A stretch of DNA of 64,000 nucleotides from Peribacillus glennii (lineage in GTDB: Bacteria > Bacillota > Bacilli > Bacillales > DSM-1321), in NCBI RefSeq assembly GCF_003429105.1, contig NZ_QVTD01000003.1, positions 434,001-498,000 on the forward strand. The letters run 5' to 3'. A program made the position numbers and the translations under genes. This document shows positions 53,223 to 62,749 of this stretch, one piece after another. The notes under the pieces are model-generated. The model saw only the letters and a list, made by a program, of their open reading frames with translations, did no database searches and was not told where the DNA came from. Numbering within the stretch: position 1 is the stretch's first letter; each line of letters opens with the position of its first letter.

Positions 53223-54044
53223 ATGGAATTGGTTCAAGAAACAGACAAAATATTGGAATTCATCAGACAAAATAAAAAAAAGTTTGAAAATGCTTTATTA
53301 ACCGAAGCATCAAATGTAAGAGATAAAATTGAGGACATTCTTAGATTCGGAAATATTGACCTTGTAAATAATGCGCATAAGTTGGTTGGTTACATTGTCG
53401 AAGGCAGAGATCAAGAACTTCAATCCTTTGCGAAACAGGAAGGTATCGCATGGGCTACTCACGAATTAACATTATCATTCAAATTAGAGTGGGTTCAGGC
53501 AATTCGCAGAACCTTGTGGGATTTTTTAAAAGAATATAACGAGGTAGCAAAAGAAATTGCACTGGAAGAATTTTTTTTGTTGGAAAAGAAAATAAATAGT
53601 TCAATCGACCAATTTTTAAATATTTTCTTTATTAATTATTCTACATACAAGGATTCATTGATAAAAGCTCAAAGAGAATTAGTTGAAAATCTATCGGTAC
53701 CAATTATACCAATAACACCCTCTATTTGTATTTTGCCATTGATTGGTAGTGTTGATACTTTTCGAACAAATGTGATTGAGGAAAAAGTTTTAATGGAGAT
53801 TGGAAAGTTACGTATTCAAAAATTAATTATGGACTTATCTGGAATTGCAGAGATGGAAAATCAAGTAATCGAACATTTAATGAAAATTATTGATGGCAGT
53901 GCTATGATGGGATGTCAAACGGTGATTACAGGATTAAGAGCCGAGGTAGTTAGAAAAATGATCCACTTAGGCTTCAAATTTGATAAAAACACCAAGACCT
54001 TAGGAACCTTACAACAAGCATTGAATCAATACTTAATTAATTAA
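53223..54044 (+). CDS. RsbR-family stressosome protein lacking the second phospho-threonine
   Basis: The 273-residue protein has a helical sensor (about 1-150) and a STAS domain (about 160-270). Thr179 in IGSVDTFRT matches the first phosphorylation site of RsbRA, but the position 34 residues later is Asn213 (AEMENQVIE) instead of Thr. It should join stressosome complexes and influence sigma-B through RsbT. The sigma-B promoter directly upstream implies feedback. It is followed by another RsbR paralogue, a local cluster. Confidence 0.85.
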   Translation: MELVQETDKILEFIRQNKKKFENALLTEASNVRDKIEDILRFGNIDLVNNAHKLVGYIVEGRDQELQSFAKQEGIAWATHELTLSFKLEWVQAIRRTLWDFLKEYNEVAKEIALEEFFLLEKKINSSIDQFLNIFFINYSTYKDSLIKAQRELVENLSVPIIPITPSICILPLIGSVDTFRTNVIEEKVLMEIGKLRIQKLIMDLSGIAEMENQVIEHLMKIIDGSAMMGCQTVITGLRAEVVRKMIHLGFKFDKNTKTLGTLQQALNQYLIN

Positions 54045-54413
54045 AGGAATTTTCATTCTTAAACAAGAAATTAAAGAGAGAGAGTTGCTTCGGCGACTCT
54101 TTTGCACATAGAAAAAAAGAAATAATGTTTAGAGAAACTAACGAGCACTAACTAGCATTACAACGGAAAATGAAGCACCTGTAACCTTCCCCCGTTCATC
54201 AAGAATAATTTCCCTCTTATTAATCGTTAATTCCCGAAAAAATTGTAGTCAAATTTCAATTCCTCATATAAGCTTTTAACTAAAGGTAAAAATCCTTGTT
54301 TGGATACCGTTAAAAATCACCTGTCTGAGATATAATAAAAACAGTTGCTTTATCTTTAGGCCGATAAAATGAATAGTGTACGAATACAATATAAGTTCAT
54401 AAGGGGATGCGAA
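54045..54413. other. intergenic region between two RsbR paralogues
   Basis: Contains a TATAAT near 54331 and no convincing -35. A weak GAGAGTTGC/GGCGACTC hairpin lies near 54078-54100. It is long enough for the second gene to have its own promoter. Confidence 0.35.
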
Positions 54414-55310
54414 GTGAAGGAAGAATTACGTTATATAGGTGAAAAAATCGTTGAAAATGAGTCGGTTTTAGCAGAAAAAATTTACCAACTCATTGATTCT
54501 GAATATACAAAAGGTTTAAATAAAGCTGGTGCCCCACAGGCTATACTTATAGAATATAGGGGGGAACTGATCAAATATTTTGGAGAAGCACTATATTCCG
54601 ACCAAGATTTAATTAATAAAAAAGTCACCGACTGGGGCGTAAAGGCTGCAACATTTGCTATAAAATACGATGTTTCATTAAGTAATGCACTAAGAGCAGT
54701 ATCTTTTTACAGGACAGTCATCTGGGATGTCTTTACTGAGGAATTAAAGAAAAAGCAGTTTGCAGCCATTACTATGCTCGATGTATCCAAGATCATAGAC
54801 CCATTGCTTGATAAAGTTTTCAGTGTAATCGGGGAAGTTTATGAGAACAGAAGTAACGAATTAATGAAAATTGCGTATACAGCTTTAGAAGAATTATCTG
54901 TACCTGTTGTTCCCATCATTGATGACATCGCTGTAATACCGATAGTTGGTTCAATAGACACTAACCGGGCTCAATTGATAATGGAAACCTCATTAAATCA
55001 AGGTACTAAACTTAACTTACATACTGTGCTTTTTGATGTCTCCGGCGTCCCAATTATTGATACGATGGTCGCTGATCAAATGTTTAAAATCATAAAAGCA
55101 TTGAAATTGACTGGAATACAAGCAATGATAACAGGAATCCGTCCAGAAATTGCACAAACAATTGTCAGTTTAGGATTGGATTTTAAAGACGTTGAGACCG
55201 CAGCGACTTTGCAACAGGCTCTTAATCACTTAGGTTTAAGTATTGATTCAAAGCCCCAATATGGTAAGAATGGAAAAAAAGCGTTAAACAAAAGAGTAAA
55301 TTCACAATAG
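54414..55310 (+). CDS. RsbR-family stressosome protein with C-terminal extension
   Basis: The 298-residue protein has a helical sensor domain and a STAS domain with both sites: Thr183 in GSIDTNRAQ and Thr217 in VPIIDTMVAD, spaced 34 apart as in RsbRA. A basic tail (YGKNGKKALNKRVNSQ) extends past the STAS fold. GTG 54414 is 7 nt after AAGGGG; an upstream ATG at 54369 lacks a ribosome site. It is expected to act with the paralogue just upstream and the one at 8914-9753 in stress sensing. Confidence 0.87.
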   Translation: MKEELRYIGEKIVENESVLAEKIYQLIDSEYTKGLNKAGAPQAILIEYRGELIKYFGEALYSDQDLINKKVTDWGVKAATFAIKYDVSLSNALRAVSFYRTVIWDVFTEELKKKQFAAITMLDVSKIIDPLLDKVFSVIGEVYENRSNELMKIAYTALEELSVPVVPIIDDIAVIPIVGSIDTNRAQLIMETSLNQGTKLNLHTVLFDVSGVPIIDTMVADQMFKIIKALKLTGIQAMITGIRPEIAQTIVSLGLDFKDVETAATLQQALNHLGLSIDSKPQYGKNGKKALNKRVNSQ

Positions 55311-55337
55311 TGCGGCCCATTGGGCTTTTTTTTTGTT
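55311..55337 (+). terminator. terminator of the RsbR paralogue
   Basis: A short GGCCCATTGGGC palindrome is followed by nine T residues directly after the stop codon. Confidence 0.65.
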
Positions 55338-55726
55338 TTAGATAAATTACAAATAACTGAGCTGTCCATACTGGTTTTTAATCCATTGCTTCCGATTCAT
55401 GATTAAATGTACGGGTTCATTAGAAGATCTTTATTGACATATTTTTAAACGAGGACGCAAAAAAGCAAAGCCCTAAAAAGCAAATCCTTTTTCATAGGAA
55501 TCAACCAAAAAACCTACAATATTCATCATTATTTTAATTGGATTTCTTAATATATCACACCTCATAATGCATCATCATTAATGTTATATCTAACTTCGGT
55601 GCTAATACGCTGTAAGAAAGTATCGTGTCCAAAGCAACTTCAATATTCTTATGGTCGTCTTCCCCACCATTTAAGAAATAATCCTTATTTAACCGAAGGA
55701 AAAGAGGCAGAGATTACAACTAAAAA
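55338..55726. other. intergenic region
   Basis: No supported gene. An AT-rich stretch leads into a cluster of small hydrophobic frames. Confidence 0.35.
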
Positions 55727-55909
55727 ATGATGTTAATTCCACCGTTTTTGCAATTCTTTTTAAAACAACAAATTTTACATTATTTTTTACTTTTACTTTG
55801 GGAATATAAAAATGCCTACAGCGTTCTGTTAAAACCAGATAGTGGGGCATGTTACTATTTAACCTTTATGCTTGTGACATACATAATTATTTTCCTGCTT
55901 GGTAACTAA
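55727..55909 (+). CDS. possible 60-residue hydrophobic protein
   Basis: The frame starts MMLIPPFLQFFLKQQILHYF and has two hydrophobic stretches (HYFLLLLW and CYYLTFMLVTYIIIFLLGN), so a two-pass membrane peptide is possible. No ribosome site of quality lies before the ATG, and only its place directly before two better-supported small genes speaks for it. Function unknown. Confidence 0.35.
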   Translation: MMLIPPFLQFFLKQQILHYFLLLLWEYKNAYSVLLKPDSGACYYLTFMLVTYIIIFLLGN

Positions 55910-55942
55910 TAAGGTAATTCAATTCACAAAGGAGACCAGCAT

Positions 55943-56071
55943 ATGTTTCCGGATTACAGACAAAAACTTAATACAATTATTTGGATGGGTATTGGAAGTG
56001 TATTACTCTCCAGTATTTTTAGTGCCATTCTCCTTAGATTTGTAATAAAAATAAACAAAAAATCAAGCTAG
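55943..56071 (+). CDS. 42-residue membrane microprotein
   Basis: The frame starts MFPDYRQKLNTIIWMGIGSV and has one helix (IIWMGIGSVLLSSIFSAILL) with a positive tail (KINKKSS). AAAGGAGACC lies about 6 nt before the ATG, a strong ribosome site. The next small gene follows after 17 bp, so the two are likely co-transcribed. No family recognised. Confidence 0.6.
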   Translation: MFPDYRQKLNTIIWMGIGSVLLSSIFSAILLRFVIKINKKSS

Positions 56072-56088
56072 GAGAAATAAGGAAATAA

Positions 56089-56274
56089 ATGAAATTAATC
56101 ATTATTCTGTTCCAACATCTAACAGGAAAAATTGCGATAGAAGCCCTTCTACAAAAAGATCTTGTATATATTCTCTTTAAATCACTATCAAAAAAATATC
56201 AGGACGAAGGAAATGAAAAGCTAAGAATTATAGCAACCATTCTAGGTTGCCAAGGGTTTACGCAGCCTCATTAG
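56089..56274 (+). CDS. 61-residue hypothetical protein
   Basis: The frame starts MKLIIILFQHLTGKIAIEAL and forms an amphipathic helical protein (LQKDLVYILFKSLSKKYQDEG, then KLRIIATILGC). AAGGAAAT precedes the ATG. It lies 17 bp after the 42-residue membrane gene and is probably in the same transcript. I do not recognise a family. Confidence 0.55.
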   Translation: MKLIIILFQHLTGKIAIEALLQKDLVYILFKSLSKKYQDEGNEKLRIIATILGCQGFTQPH

Positions 56275-57063
56275 AATTTCAGTACGTCCCCAATCGTCAC
56301 CAATTCTGCACATGTCTTCTCAGAGTTTCTGCTTGATGGATGGATTTAATAGCAGTTGTCATCCAAGTATTCACCCATTTAGACTAGGTTTTGCTTATTC
56401 CTATATCCATCCATCGAAATAAACATCTTCATTGTTCATATTCTTAAAAGATGGAACTTATCTTCTTCAATAAAAATGTCCTTAGCCCAAATAAAAATGC
56501 CTTTGTTTGTTGGGAAAAAATTTATTCAGTCTTTATCATTGTTAATAATTATCTAATTACACTTTATTTTTGCTGTTTGGGCAGTAGTTGAAGAACAATC
56601 TAGATACAATTGAACAATACACTGTATAGGGGATAAAACAAGCATCTTTTGACTATGTGGTGGGTTTGATATTGAACCTGAATTCTGGGTAGGGCTCACT
56701 ATGCTGGAGACTTTATCTGAAAAATATGTTTCTTCCTACTGACCATGTTTTTTATTCCCGTTAATAAATCCAAACAAGAAACCTCTTTCTTTTTGAGTGA
56801 AAAAGTATCTAATACAGAATGTTAATACAAAATTATTTAAATTGAATAAAGTTGGGGCAATCTCATTGTCGTACTCTTATTCGCCCAATCCCTATATTTT
56901 CTTGAATGGTGGTTCCACGTTCCCGTAGGTGACATGAACTTGAAAAATATAGTCATTTTTAGTTCAAAATAGGATTTAAATGGAGATTAACTACTTGAAA
57001 TAAAAGGAAGTGTGATAATTCTTAATGCAAGCGGTGCTTCGCCGACTTTAAAAAAGCACCCGG
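56275..57063. other. gene-poor region
   Basis: About 790 bp in which all frames are short and interrupted and none has a good ribosome site. The right end holds a weak hairpin (GGTGCTT near 57030 with AAGCACC near 57053) that could terminate the leftward gene at 57064. Confidence 0.35.
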
Positions 57064-57276
57064 TTATTCGGATGCATACTTGATTATTCCATGTAAATAA
57101 ATTGAGTATTCTCTCTGAACACACTCTCTTAATTTAATGTTTCCATCTCGTACTAATTCCTCGGCCAATTCCTCAATTTGCTTTCCATTTTCAATTGTAT
57201 GGTTTGGAATCTCTAAGGAAAAGATGTTACCTTGACGGGCATTTTTTAGACTTTTTAATAACGCAATTTTATCCAT
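57064..57276 (-). CDS. 70-residue hypothetical protein
   Basis: The frame starts MDKIALLKSLKNARQGNIFS and is a charged alpha-helical cytosolic protein (NGKQIEELAEELVRDGNIKLREC). AAAGGAATG lies 6 nt before the ATG at 57276, so the upstream frame extension to 57309 is rejected. No family recognised. Confidence 0.55.
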   Translation of the reverse strand: MDKIALLKSLKNARQGNIFSLEIPNHTIENGKQIEELAEELVRDGNIKLRECVQREYSIYLHGIIKYASE

Positions 57277-57947
57277 TGTGTCATTCCTTTTATCCGCGTA
57301 TTTTAACATAAAGAATATTTTTCCTTTGTTACGAACCCGGTTATGGCTAGTAAATTAGTAATGTGAGTTCTTTAATAAATAGTAGTATGTGTCATTTCAC
57401 TACCATAGATTATGTTCTCCTATACATAGGGTATGTCTACAAAGACTATCACTTTCTCGATATAAATACAATCGAGTTAGTAAAATATACTATCTAAACA
57501 TTAAAAATACAATTAGCAATTTTGACATAAAAAGTACATTACAACCTCTTTCTATATAATATTTATATAGAAAATATATACAGCTTTTACCACTGTCGAT
57601 TTTTTCCATAAAGAACAAAAACCTGCTTCAGTTGATTCCAAAAAAGCTGGTAATCTATTAACTATACTTTACCTTTTTGAAACGCCCGTGGTGATTGAAC
57701 AAGTTCACCTCATTCTTTTATTAATAGAAGTCCCATTTTTCTTTAAATAAAAAAATATAATTCCACATAAGAAACTAGAAGCAATAAATAAAAATTAGTC
57801 GATAACGAGATATTACCTAAAGTACATTTTTAAAAGTTTCCAATTGAATCGGTATGTTATGTTATGATAATTAAAAATTAGTTAACTTGTTAATTGTTTT
57901 GGTTAACATTCGTAGTGAATCGCAGCATGACTAAATGGGGGGAAATT
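57277..57947. other. gene-poor, AT-rich region
   Basis: About 670 bp without a supported gene. It presumably contains the promoter of the DUF1284 gene; the palindromic GTTAACTTGTTAATTG near 57878 is the only local symmetry. Confidence 0.35.
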
Positions 57948-58364
57948 ATGTTTAAGCTAAGAGGTCATCACCTATTTTGCCTGTTGGGCTTTCGGGGAAT
58001 GGGCTATTCCCAAGAATACGTTGAAAATATGACACGTCTGCATCAAACCTTGAGAGAAAACCCCAAAATGAATATTCAACTTATAAAGGGGCCCGATCAG
58101 TTGTGTGAAAAATACCCAAACTCAGGTGAATACCACTGCCAAGACGAGCATATTTATAAAAGAGATGCCGCAATATTAGGAAAACTAGGCCTTCAAGTCG
58201 GACAAATTCTGAGTTGGGAGGACATTGAGTCGCTCATCGAAAAGCATGTCGTCCCCTCCGATATTCAAGTTGTGTGTGAATCTTGTTCCTGGCGATCGTA
58301 TGGGGTTTGTGAACAAGGCATTAGAGATATTCTTGAAGGGAAGGGCTTAAGGGTAGTTAAATAA
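57948..58364 (+). CDS. DUF1284 family protein
   Basis: The 138-residue protein begins MFKLRGHHLFCLLGFRGMGY, the DUF1284 signature, and contains several conserved cysteines (HHLFC, DQLCEKYP, YHCQDE, VVCESCSWRSYGVCEQG). The pattern suggests an iron-sulphur or zinc site, a prediction made for the family but not shown. GGGGGG lies 6-8 nt before ATG 57948, so the longer frame from 57894 is rejected. Cytosolic, single gene. Confidence 0.82.
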   Translation: MFKLRGHHLFCLLGFRGMGYSQEYVENMTRLHQTLRENPKMNIQLIKGPDQLCEKYPNSGEYHCQDEHIYKRDAAILGKLGLQVGQILSWEDIESLIEKHVVPSDIQVVCESCSWRSYGVCEQGIRDILEGKGLRVVK

Positions 58365-58622
58365 ACCCAACAGTTCCGTTTTAAGGAAAAAATATTTAAA
58401 CTAAAGCACCGGATCAAAATACTATTTATTCATTTATATTACACTGCTTTTGTCAATTTCTATAAAATACAATCAATAATTAATCATAAGCATTACCGGA
58501 TGCGGCAAATATTTTGCCATTCATATTAATTAAACCTGGAATCTCTGTCCTTTTCCACCTCTCTCCTGTGTATATGAACAACTGATGCTACACAGAATAG
58601 CAAGAAACAGGAGGTGAGTAGA

Positions 58623-58784
58623 TTGCCGAATAACAGGGAAAAAATGATACAGGCAGCCGCCGAAAACACCAAGGGAGAATCCATGCAAGGACCAGATTTT
58701 GAAAGACCGGGTTTGTCATGGACATTAGCCGAGCATGAAGGAAAACATTCAAAACAAGCACCGGTGAAATCAGATGAAGATTAA
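58623..58784 (+). CDS. 53-residue acidic/hydrophilic protein, TTG start
   Basis: The frame starts (M)PNNREKMIQAAAENTKGE and is hydrophilic and disordered-looking, ending HSKQAPVKSDED. AGGAGGTGAG lies 5 nt before the TTG, an almost perfect ribosome site. Such small hydrophilic proteins in spore formers are often spore-associated, but I see no SASP motif. A terminator lies 70 bp downstream. Confidence 0.6.
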   Translation: MPNNREKMIQAAAENTKGESMQGPDFERPGLSWTLAEHEGKHSKQAPVKSDED

Positions 58785-58853
58785 ATTAGTGCGCGTTCTT
58801 TAGCACTTCAACGAATGTGATATAGCAAAAGATACAAGGTAACCGTATATAGG

Positions 58854-58897
58854 GTCCGGGAAGGCTGTGGTTCACTTGCTGAATCGGGCCTTTTTTA
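58854..58897 (+). terminator. terminator of the 58623 gene
   Basis: AGGGTCCG (near 58854) pairs with CGGGCCT (near 58887) with one bulge, followed by TTTTTTATATTTTG. Confidence 0.6.
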
Positions 58898-58957
58898 TAT
58901 TTTGTTAAGAAATAGCATCGACTTTTGAGTCTTTTTAGTGAAAACCATTAAACAAAA

Positions 58958-59123
58958 CGGCTGAATCCACAGGGAATTTGGCTCTATTCGTAGATGACAG
59001 TTAAATCGTCGGGCAATCTGCTGGAATTCCCAAGTATTGCGGCTGAATCAGTAACCAAATCGGCTGATTATGCCGGGAATTTGGCTCACTTCGCGGATGA
59101 CAGTTAAATCGTGAAGCAATCTG
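58958..59123. repeat. pair of imperfect 63-bp direct repeats
   Basis: 58958-59020 and 59061-59123 align without gaps. The best-kept parts are CGGCTGA, GGGAATTTGGCTC, GATGACAGTTAAATCGT and CAATCTG. A further partial copy (GCGGCTGAATC, from 59039) lies between them. No frame is open through the repeats. Confidence 0.85.
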
Positions 59124-59258
59124 GTACCACTAAATAATTGTTACTGAAAGATTATTTATTCCAAGGAACTGCAGGGAATGTTTACTATTCTTAAACTATA
59201 CAAAGTAATAATTGTTGAAACATTTCCTTAGAAAGTTACATTTCCAGCCCTTTTGTTT

Positions 59259-59507
59259 TTAATGATTTTGCCTTTTATCCTGCATTCTTTGGTAAACATC
59301 CAGCAATGCGCTTATTGCTTGTTCAAAGTCTGCAAAGGCATAATGATATTCTGATGATTGCAATAATGCACCATCATAAGAATATGCCCTATAATATCCC
59401 TCTGCTGTGGGATGTTCCTCTACCATGCCGATTTCATAATCAATGCCTTCAACATTCATGATCACATCCGTTAAGCCATTATCGGCCATAGACAGCTTTA
59501 TATCCAT
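59259..59507 (-). CDS. small hypothetical protein
   Basis: The 82-residue product starts MDIKLSMADNGLTDVIMNVE and is an acidic alpha-beta protein (YYRAYSYDGALLQSSEYHYAF, then a C-terminal helix QAISALLDVYQRMQDKRQ). GAGGAGG lies 8 nt before ATG 59507. The frame stays open to ATG 59600 with a weaker ribosome site, so a 113-residue form is possible. Function unknown. Confidence 0.55.
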   Translation of the reverse strand: MDIKLSMADNGLTDVIMNVEGIDYEIGMVEEHPTAEGYYRAYSYDGALLQSSEYHYAFADFEQAISALLDVYQRMQDKRQNH

Positions 59508-59833
59508 AGCAGTGTCCTCCTCTGTTTTTAAACTATTTAGACCGTCCTTAGTTTGTTCAGAACCATTCAATATATGACTGTTATTTCTTACATGACTCAT
59601 GAATTTTTCACTTCATATCCCTGATGAGGGACATTTTCTTTTCTTGTTCCCGGATTTTGTCCTTCGAACCAGTATCATATCTGGATTAAAAAAGATGACC
59701 CCTGTTCAAAACTGCGAAAACAGAGATCATCTTAGAGAAGACTATTTTCATAAATCCTCTTTTAAAAGGTTACGAACAATTATGTATTTCAAACGAGCGG
59801 TGTTAATTCATACCAATATCGTCTACCTTTTTC

Positions 59834-61519
59834 TTACACCTTGAACCTTCCAATAGATGTTTTTAAATCCTGGGACATCCGGCTTAATGCTTCTGCAGAT
59901 GCGGCTACTTCTTCCATGGATGCGGTCTGTTCTTCCGCCGACGCCGCCACGCCCTGTGTATTTGAAGCGGATTGTTCAGTGATTTGCGAAATGCCTGCCA
60001 TCTTGTCCGCCATGCTGCTCGAACTTTCCTGGATCATTTCTACAATGGCTAGTACTTGCTTCGATTCCGCGTCAACTTGCCCGACCGCCTGCAGGATATC
60101 CTTAAAGGCATCCCCGGTCCTGAGAACCAAGTCCCTACCACGTTCCACTTCGGCAGTCCCATTATTCATGGATTCCACTGCCCTTGAAGCTTCGGATTGG
60201 ATCTCCTTTACCAAATGACCAATTTGCTTTGCCGCTTGTCCTGATTGTTCTGCAAGTTTTCTCACTTCATCCGCTACGACGGCAAACCCCTTCCCATGTT
60301 CCCCTGCCCTTGCGGCTTCAATGGCGGCATTTAACGCTAAAAGATTGGTCTGGTCGGCTATTTGTGTGATTAGGTCAACAATTTGACCAATTTCTACAGA
60401 TTTTTGCCCCACAGTATCGACTACACGGGAGGTTCCCTGCACCGTTTCTTGCACGCGGCTCATTTGTTCCACAGTTTTATGTACCACTTGGTTCCCAGCT
60501 TTCGCCTTTCCGTTCGCATCCGCTGTCAATTCTGACACGGCCTGAACGGAAGACGAAGCCTGTCCCATGCTGCTCGTGATTTCAAGGGTTGCCTGTTCAA
60601 CCTCTTTCGCATAGGAAGCCTGTGCTTCGGAACCCGCCGCAATACCCTGGATGGACCGGGAGATCAGCTCCGTGGCCTGGCTCGTCTGTTCCGAACTGGC
60701 TGACAATTCCTCTGAAGTGGAGGAGACCTGGTCAGCACTGTGGCTGACCTGTTGCACCAACTCACGAAGATTAAGTTTCATCTGGTTGAATGCATCCGCC
60801 AGGTTTCCGAGCTCATCTTTGTTTTTTACCTGGATATCCTCTTGGGTCAAATCACCATCTGCTACTCGGTGGGCCGCCGCCTCCACCATTAAGATAGGGA
60901 ATTTAATCTTGCGAGTGATATAAATGCCGACCACTATAGATATGATAAAAGAAGCGATGCTTAGGAAGAGAATCAGGGCTTGCACACCGTTAACCATCTC
61001 GGATGTCGACTTGCTCGCCGTGTCCATGTTCTTTTGCAGGTCATTATCGATGGTATCCGCTATGTCCCGCACCTCTCTAGCAATCGGGATGGCCGTTTCA
61101 TTCGCCAAACGCCGGGCCTCGACTTTATTGTCCTGCATTAAAGCAATTACCTGCCTGGACTCTCGTTCGAACTCTTCATTTAACCGGTCTAATTCCTTTA
61201 ATTGTTCCTTTACTTCCGGTCGTTGCACCATAGGAAGGATCGACTCGAGTTCATCGTTTATTTCAGTATACGCTTCGTTAAGGATTTCTTCAGAACCTTC
61301 CTCGCCCAACAATACTCCCCGCAGACCGGAGATTTCCCGGGAGGCGCCCGTTTGGATATCTTTCGCATTTGCAAGGATCACCGAGCGGCGGTCTACTAAA
61401 TCCGAATAGGAATTCTCTACTTTTTGCATCCCGAAGATGGAGATAAGGCTAATAGCTCCCAGCAGCAATGAAACCCCTAGGAACCCGCCCATCATTTTCT
61501 TGCCGATTGTCATTTTCAT
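59834..61519 (-). CDS. methyl-accepting chemotaxis protein, four-helix-bundle sensor
   Basis: The 561-residue receptor has a first membrane helix ([22 protein letters not shown]), a periplasm-equivalent four-helix-bundle sensor (about 30-185), a second helix ([21 protein letters not shown]), HAMP, and a signalling domain with tip [22 protein letters not shown] and [16 protein letters not shown]. It should signal through CheA/CheW. The c-di-GMP-I riboswitch in its leader places its synthesis under second-messenger control. ATG 61519 is preferred to TTG 61528, which abuts the ribosome site. Confidence 0.93.
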   Translation of the reverse strand: MKMTIGKKMMGGFLGVSLLLGAISLISIFGMQKVENSYSDLVDRRSVILANAKDIQTGASREISGLRGVLLGEEGSEEILNEAYTEINDELESILPMVQRPEVKEQLKELDRLNEEFERESRQVIALMQDNKVEARRLANETAIPIAREVRDIADTIDNDLQKNMDTASKSTSEMVNGVQALILFLSIASFIISIVVGIYITRKIKFPILMVEAAAHRVADGDLTQEDIQVKNKDELGNLADAFNQMKLNLRELVQQVSHSADQVSSTSEELSASSEQTSQATELISRSIQGIAAGSEAQASYAKEVEQATLEITSSMGQASSSVQAVSELTADANGKAKAGNQVVHKTVEQMSRVQETVQGTSRVVDTVGQKSVEIGQIVDLITQIADQTNLLALNAAIEAARAGEHGKGFAVVADEVRKLAEQSGQAAKQIGHLVKEIQSEASRAVESMNNGTAEVERGRDLVLRTGDAFKDILQAVGQVDAESKQVLAIVEMIQESSSSMADKMAGISQITEQSASNTQGVAASAEEQTASMEEVAASAEALSRMSQDLKTSIGRFKV

Positions 61520-61562
61520 CGCTCTCAATTCCCTTTCCTTAATATTTCCCAGTCCGAACCCA

Positions 61563-61685
61563 ATAAAAAAAACTATCCCTGAAGAATAGCTTTTATGCTA
61601 TCCGGCAGCTTGGCGATCATAGCTGGCTTGTAGCACCAACGACAGACCCATGGCTTTGCGTCTCCGCCTTTCAACGGATTTGCCT
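61563..61685 (-). ncRNA. c-di-GMP-I (GEMM) riboswitch with terminator
   Basis: Read leftward from 61685, the aptamer shows the conserved core GGCAAATCC, a GAAA tetraloop, GGAGACGCAAAGCC, and the second helix CAGCT...AAGCTG. It ends in an expression platform: CTATTC-TTCA-GGGATAG followed by eight T (terminator), whose 5' arm can instead pair with GGATAGC after the aptamer (antiterminator). It sits 44 bp before the chemoreceptor gene. The ON/OFF sense cannot be fixed by eye. Confidence 0.92.
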
Positions 61686-62010
61686 TTTTCAGATGTAGGA
61701 AAATTTAACTATATTTAGAATAATTCTAGATTAATACTTATTTTTGTTAAAATCAATAAAAAAGCTTAATTTCCCTTCCTAAATATTTTTAGTGGATTTC
61801 AGTTGTGAAAGCTAAAGAATATTGCAAAGACACTCTTAAATCCCACTTATTAACCGGTAACCATCATGTTGCGAACTAGCACAATGGATCTTCAATTGTA
61901 ATCCATGTTATCCCGCATGATAATTAACTTTATTTACCAACCCTTAATTATCCATTTTCGTGGTAATATTAGCTTGTTTCTTATTTACCAATGTAATAAA
62001 GGTGGTTATC
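61686..62010. other. intergenic region between divergent genes
   Basis: Should contain the promoters of the riboswitch transcript (leftward) and of the secreted nuclease (rightward). No gene seen. Confidence 0.4.
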
Positions 62011-62715
62011 ATGGGGAAGGTAAAAAAATTATTGATTGTCGTTGCAACCTTTGTATTTGTATCTATTTTTCCAAATCAGCCAGACGCCCATCCAGGGGGA
62101 TTGGACAAATTGGGAGGACACTTTCGCAGCTCTGATTGTGCGTATTTATTACATAAGCCTACCAGTCTGGCCAAAACAGCAAAAAGCAAAGCTCAGTTAC
62201 TTACACTAATTAAAAAGCACAGCAGCAACTCTTGTAAAAATCAGCTTACAGTGAACAAGATCTATGTTGAAGGCGGTTATAACCTGCCAAACGGCACTGC
62301 ACCTAAACCCGCACCAACACTAAAGACGAAATATCCCGCCACTCTCTCAAGCTGTACAGACGGAGATACGGCTAATTTCAAAATCAATGGCAAGGTAACA
62401 AAAACCCGCTTTCTTTTCATTGATACACCAGAGTATACAACCTCAAAAGAAAAGTACGGAAAAGAAGCAAGCATTTACACATGCTCACGGCTTAAAAAGG
62501 CAAAGAAAATCACCCTGGAGTTAGATGGAAAAGACAAGTATGACAAATACAACCGTCTTTTAGCATGGGTTTGGGTCGATGGAAAGCTGCTTCAAGAAGA
62601 TATTACGAAAGCCGGATGGGTTGAAGACTTTTACGACTATGGAACCTATAGATATGAAAGCAGGATCCGTTCAGCCATGAGTTACGCCAAGAAATACGAT
62701 AAGGGAATGTATTGA
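62011..62715 (+). CDS. secreted thermonuclease (SNase domain) with N-terminal YHYH-like region
   Basis: The 234-residue precursor has a signal peptide (MGKVKKLLIVVATFVFVSIF), a His/Gly/Cys-rich segment HPGGLDKLGGHFRSSDC, and a staphylococcal-nuclease domain with SCTDGDTANF, TRFLFIDTPE (Arg, Asp, Glu of the active site) and DKYNRLLAWVW (the second catalytic Arg). It should degrade extracellular DNA or RNA in a Ca2+-dependent manner. AAAGGTGG lies 5-6 nt before ATG 62011; the upstream in-frame ATG at 61960 lacks one. The Excalibur gene follows in the same direction. Confidence 0.88.
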   Translation: MGKVKKLLIVVATFVFVSIFPNQPDAHPGGLDKLGGHFRSSDCAYLLHKPTSLAKTAKSKAQLLTLIKKHSSNSCKNQLTVNKIYVEGGYNLPNGTAPKPAPTLKTKYPATLSSCTDGDTANFKINGKVTKTRFLFIDTPEYTTSKEKYGKEASIYTCSRLKKAKKITLELDGKDKYDKYNRLLAWVWVDGKLLQEDITKAGWVEDFYDYGTYRYESRIRSAMSYAKKYDKGMY

Positions 62716-62749
62716 AACTTACATTATTAATTTGGAGGTATATCAGATT

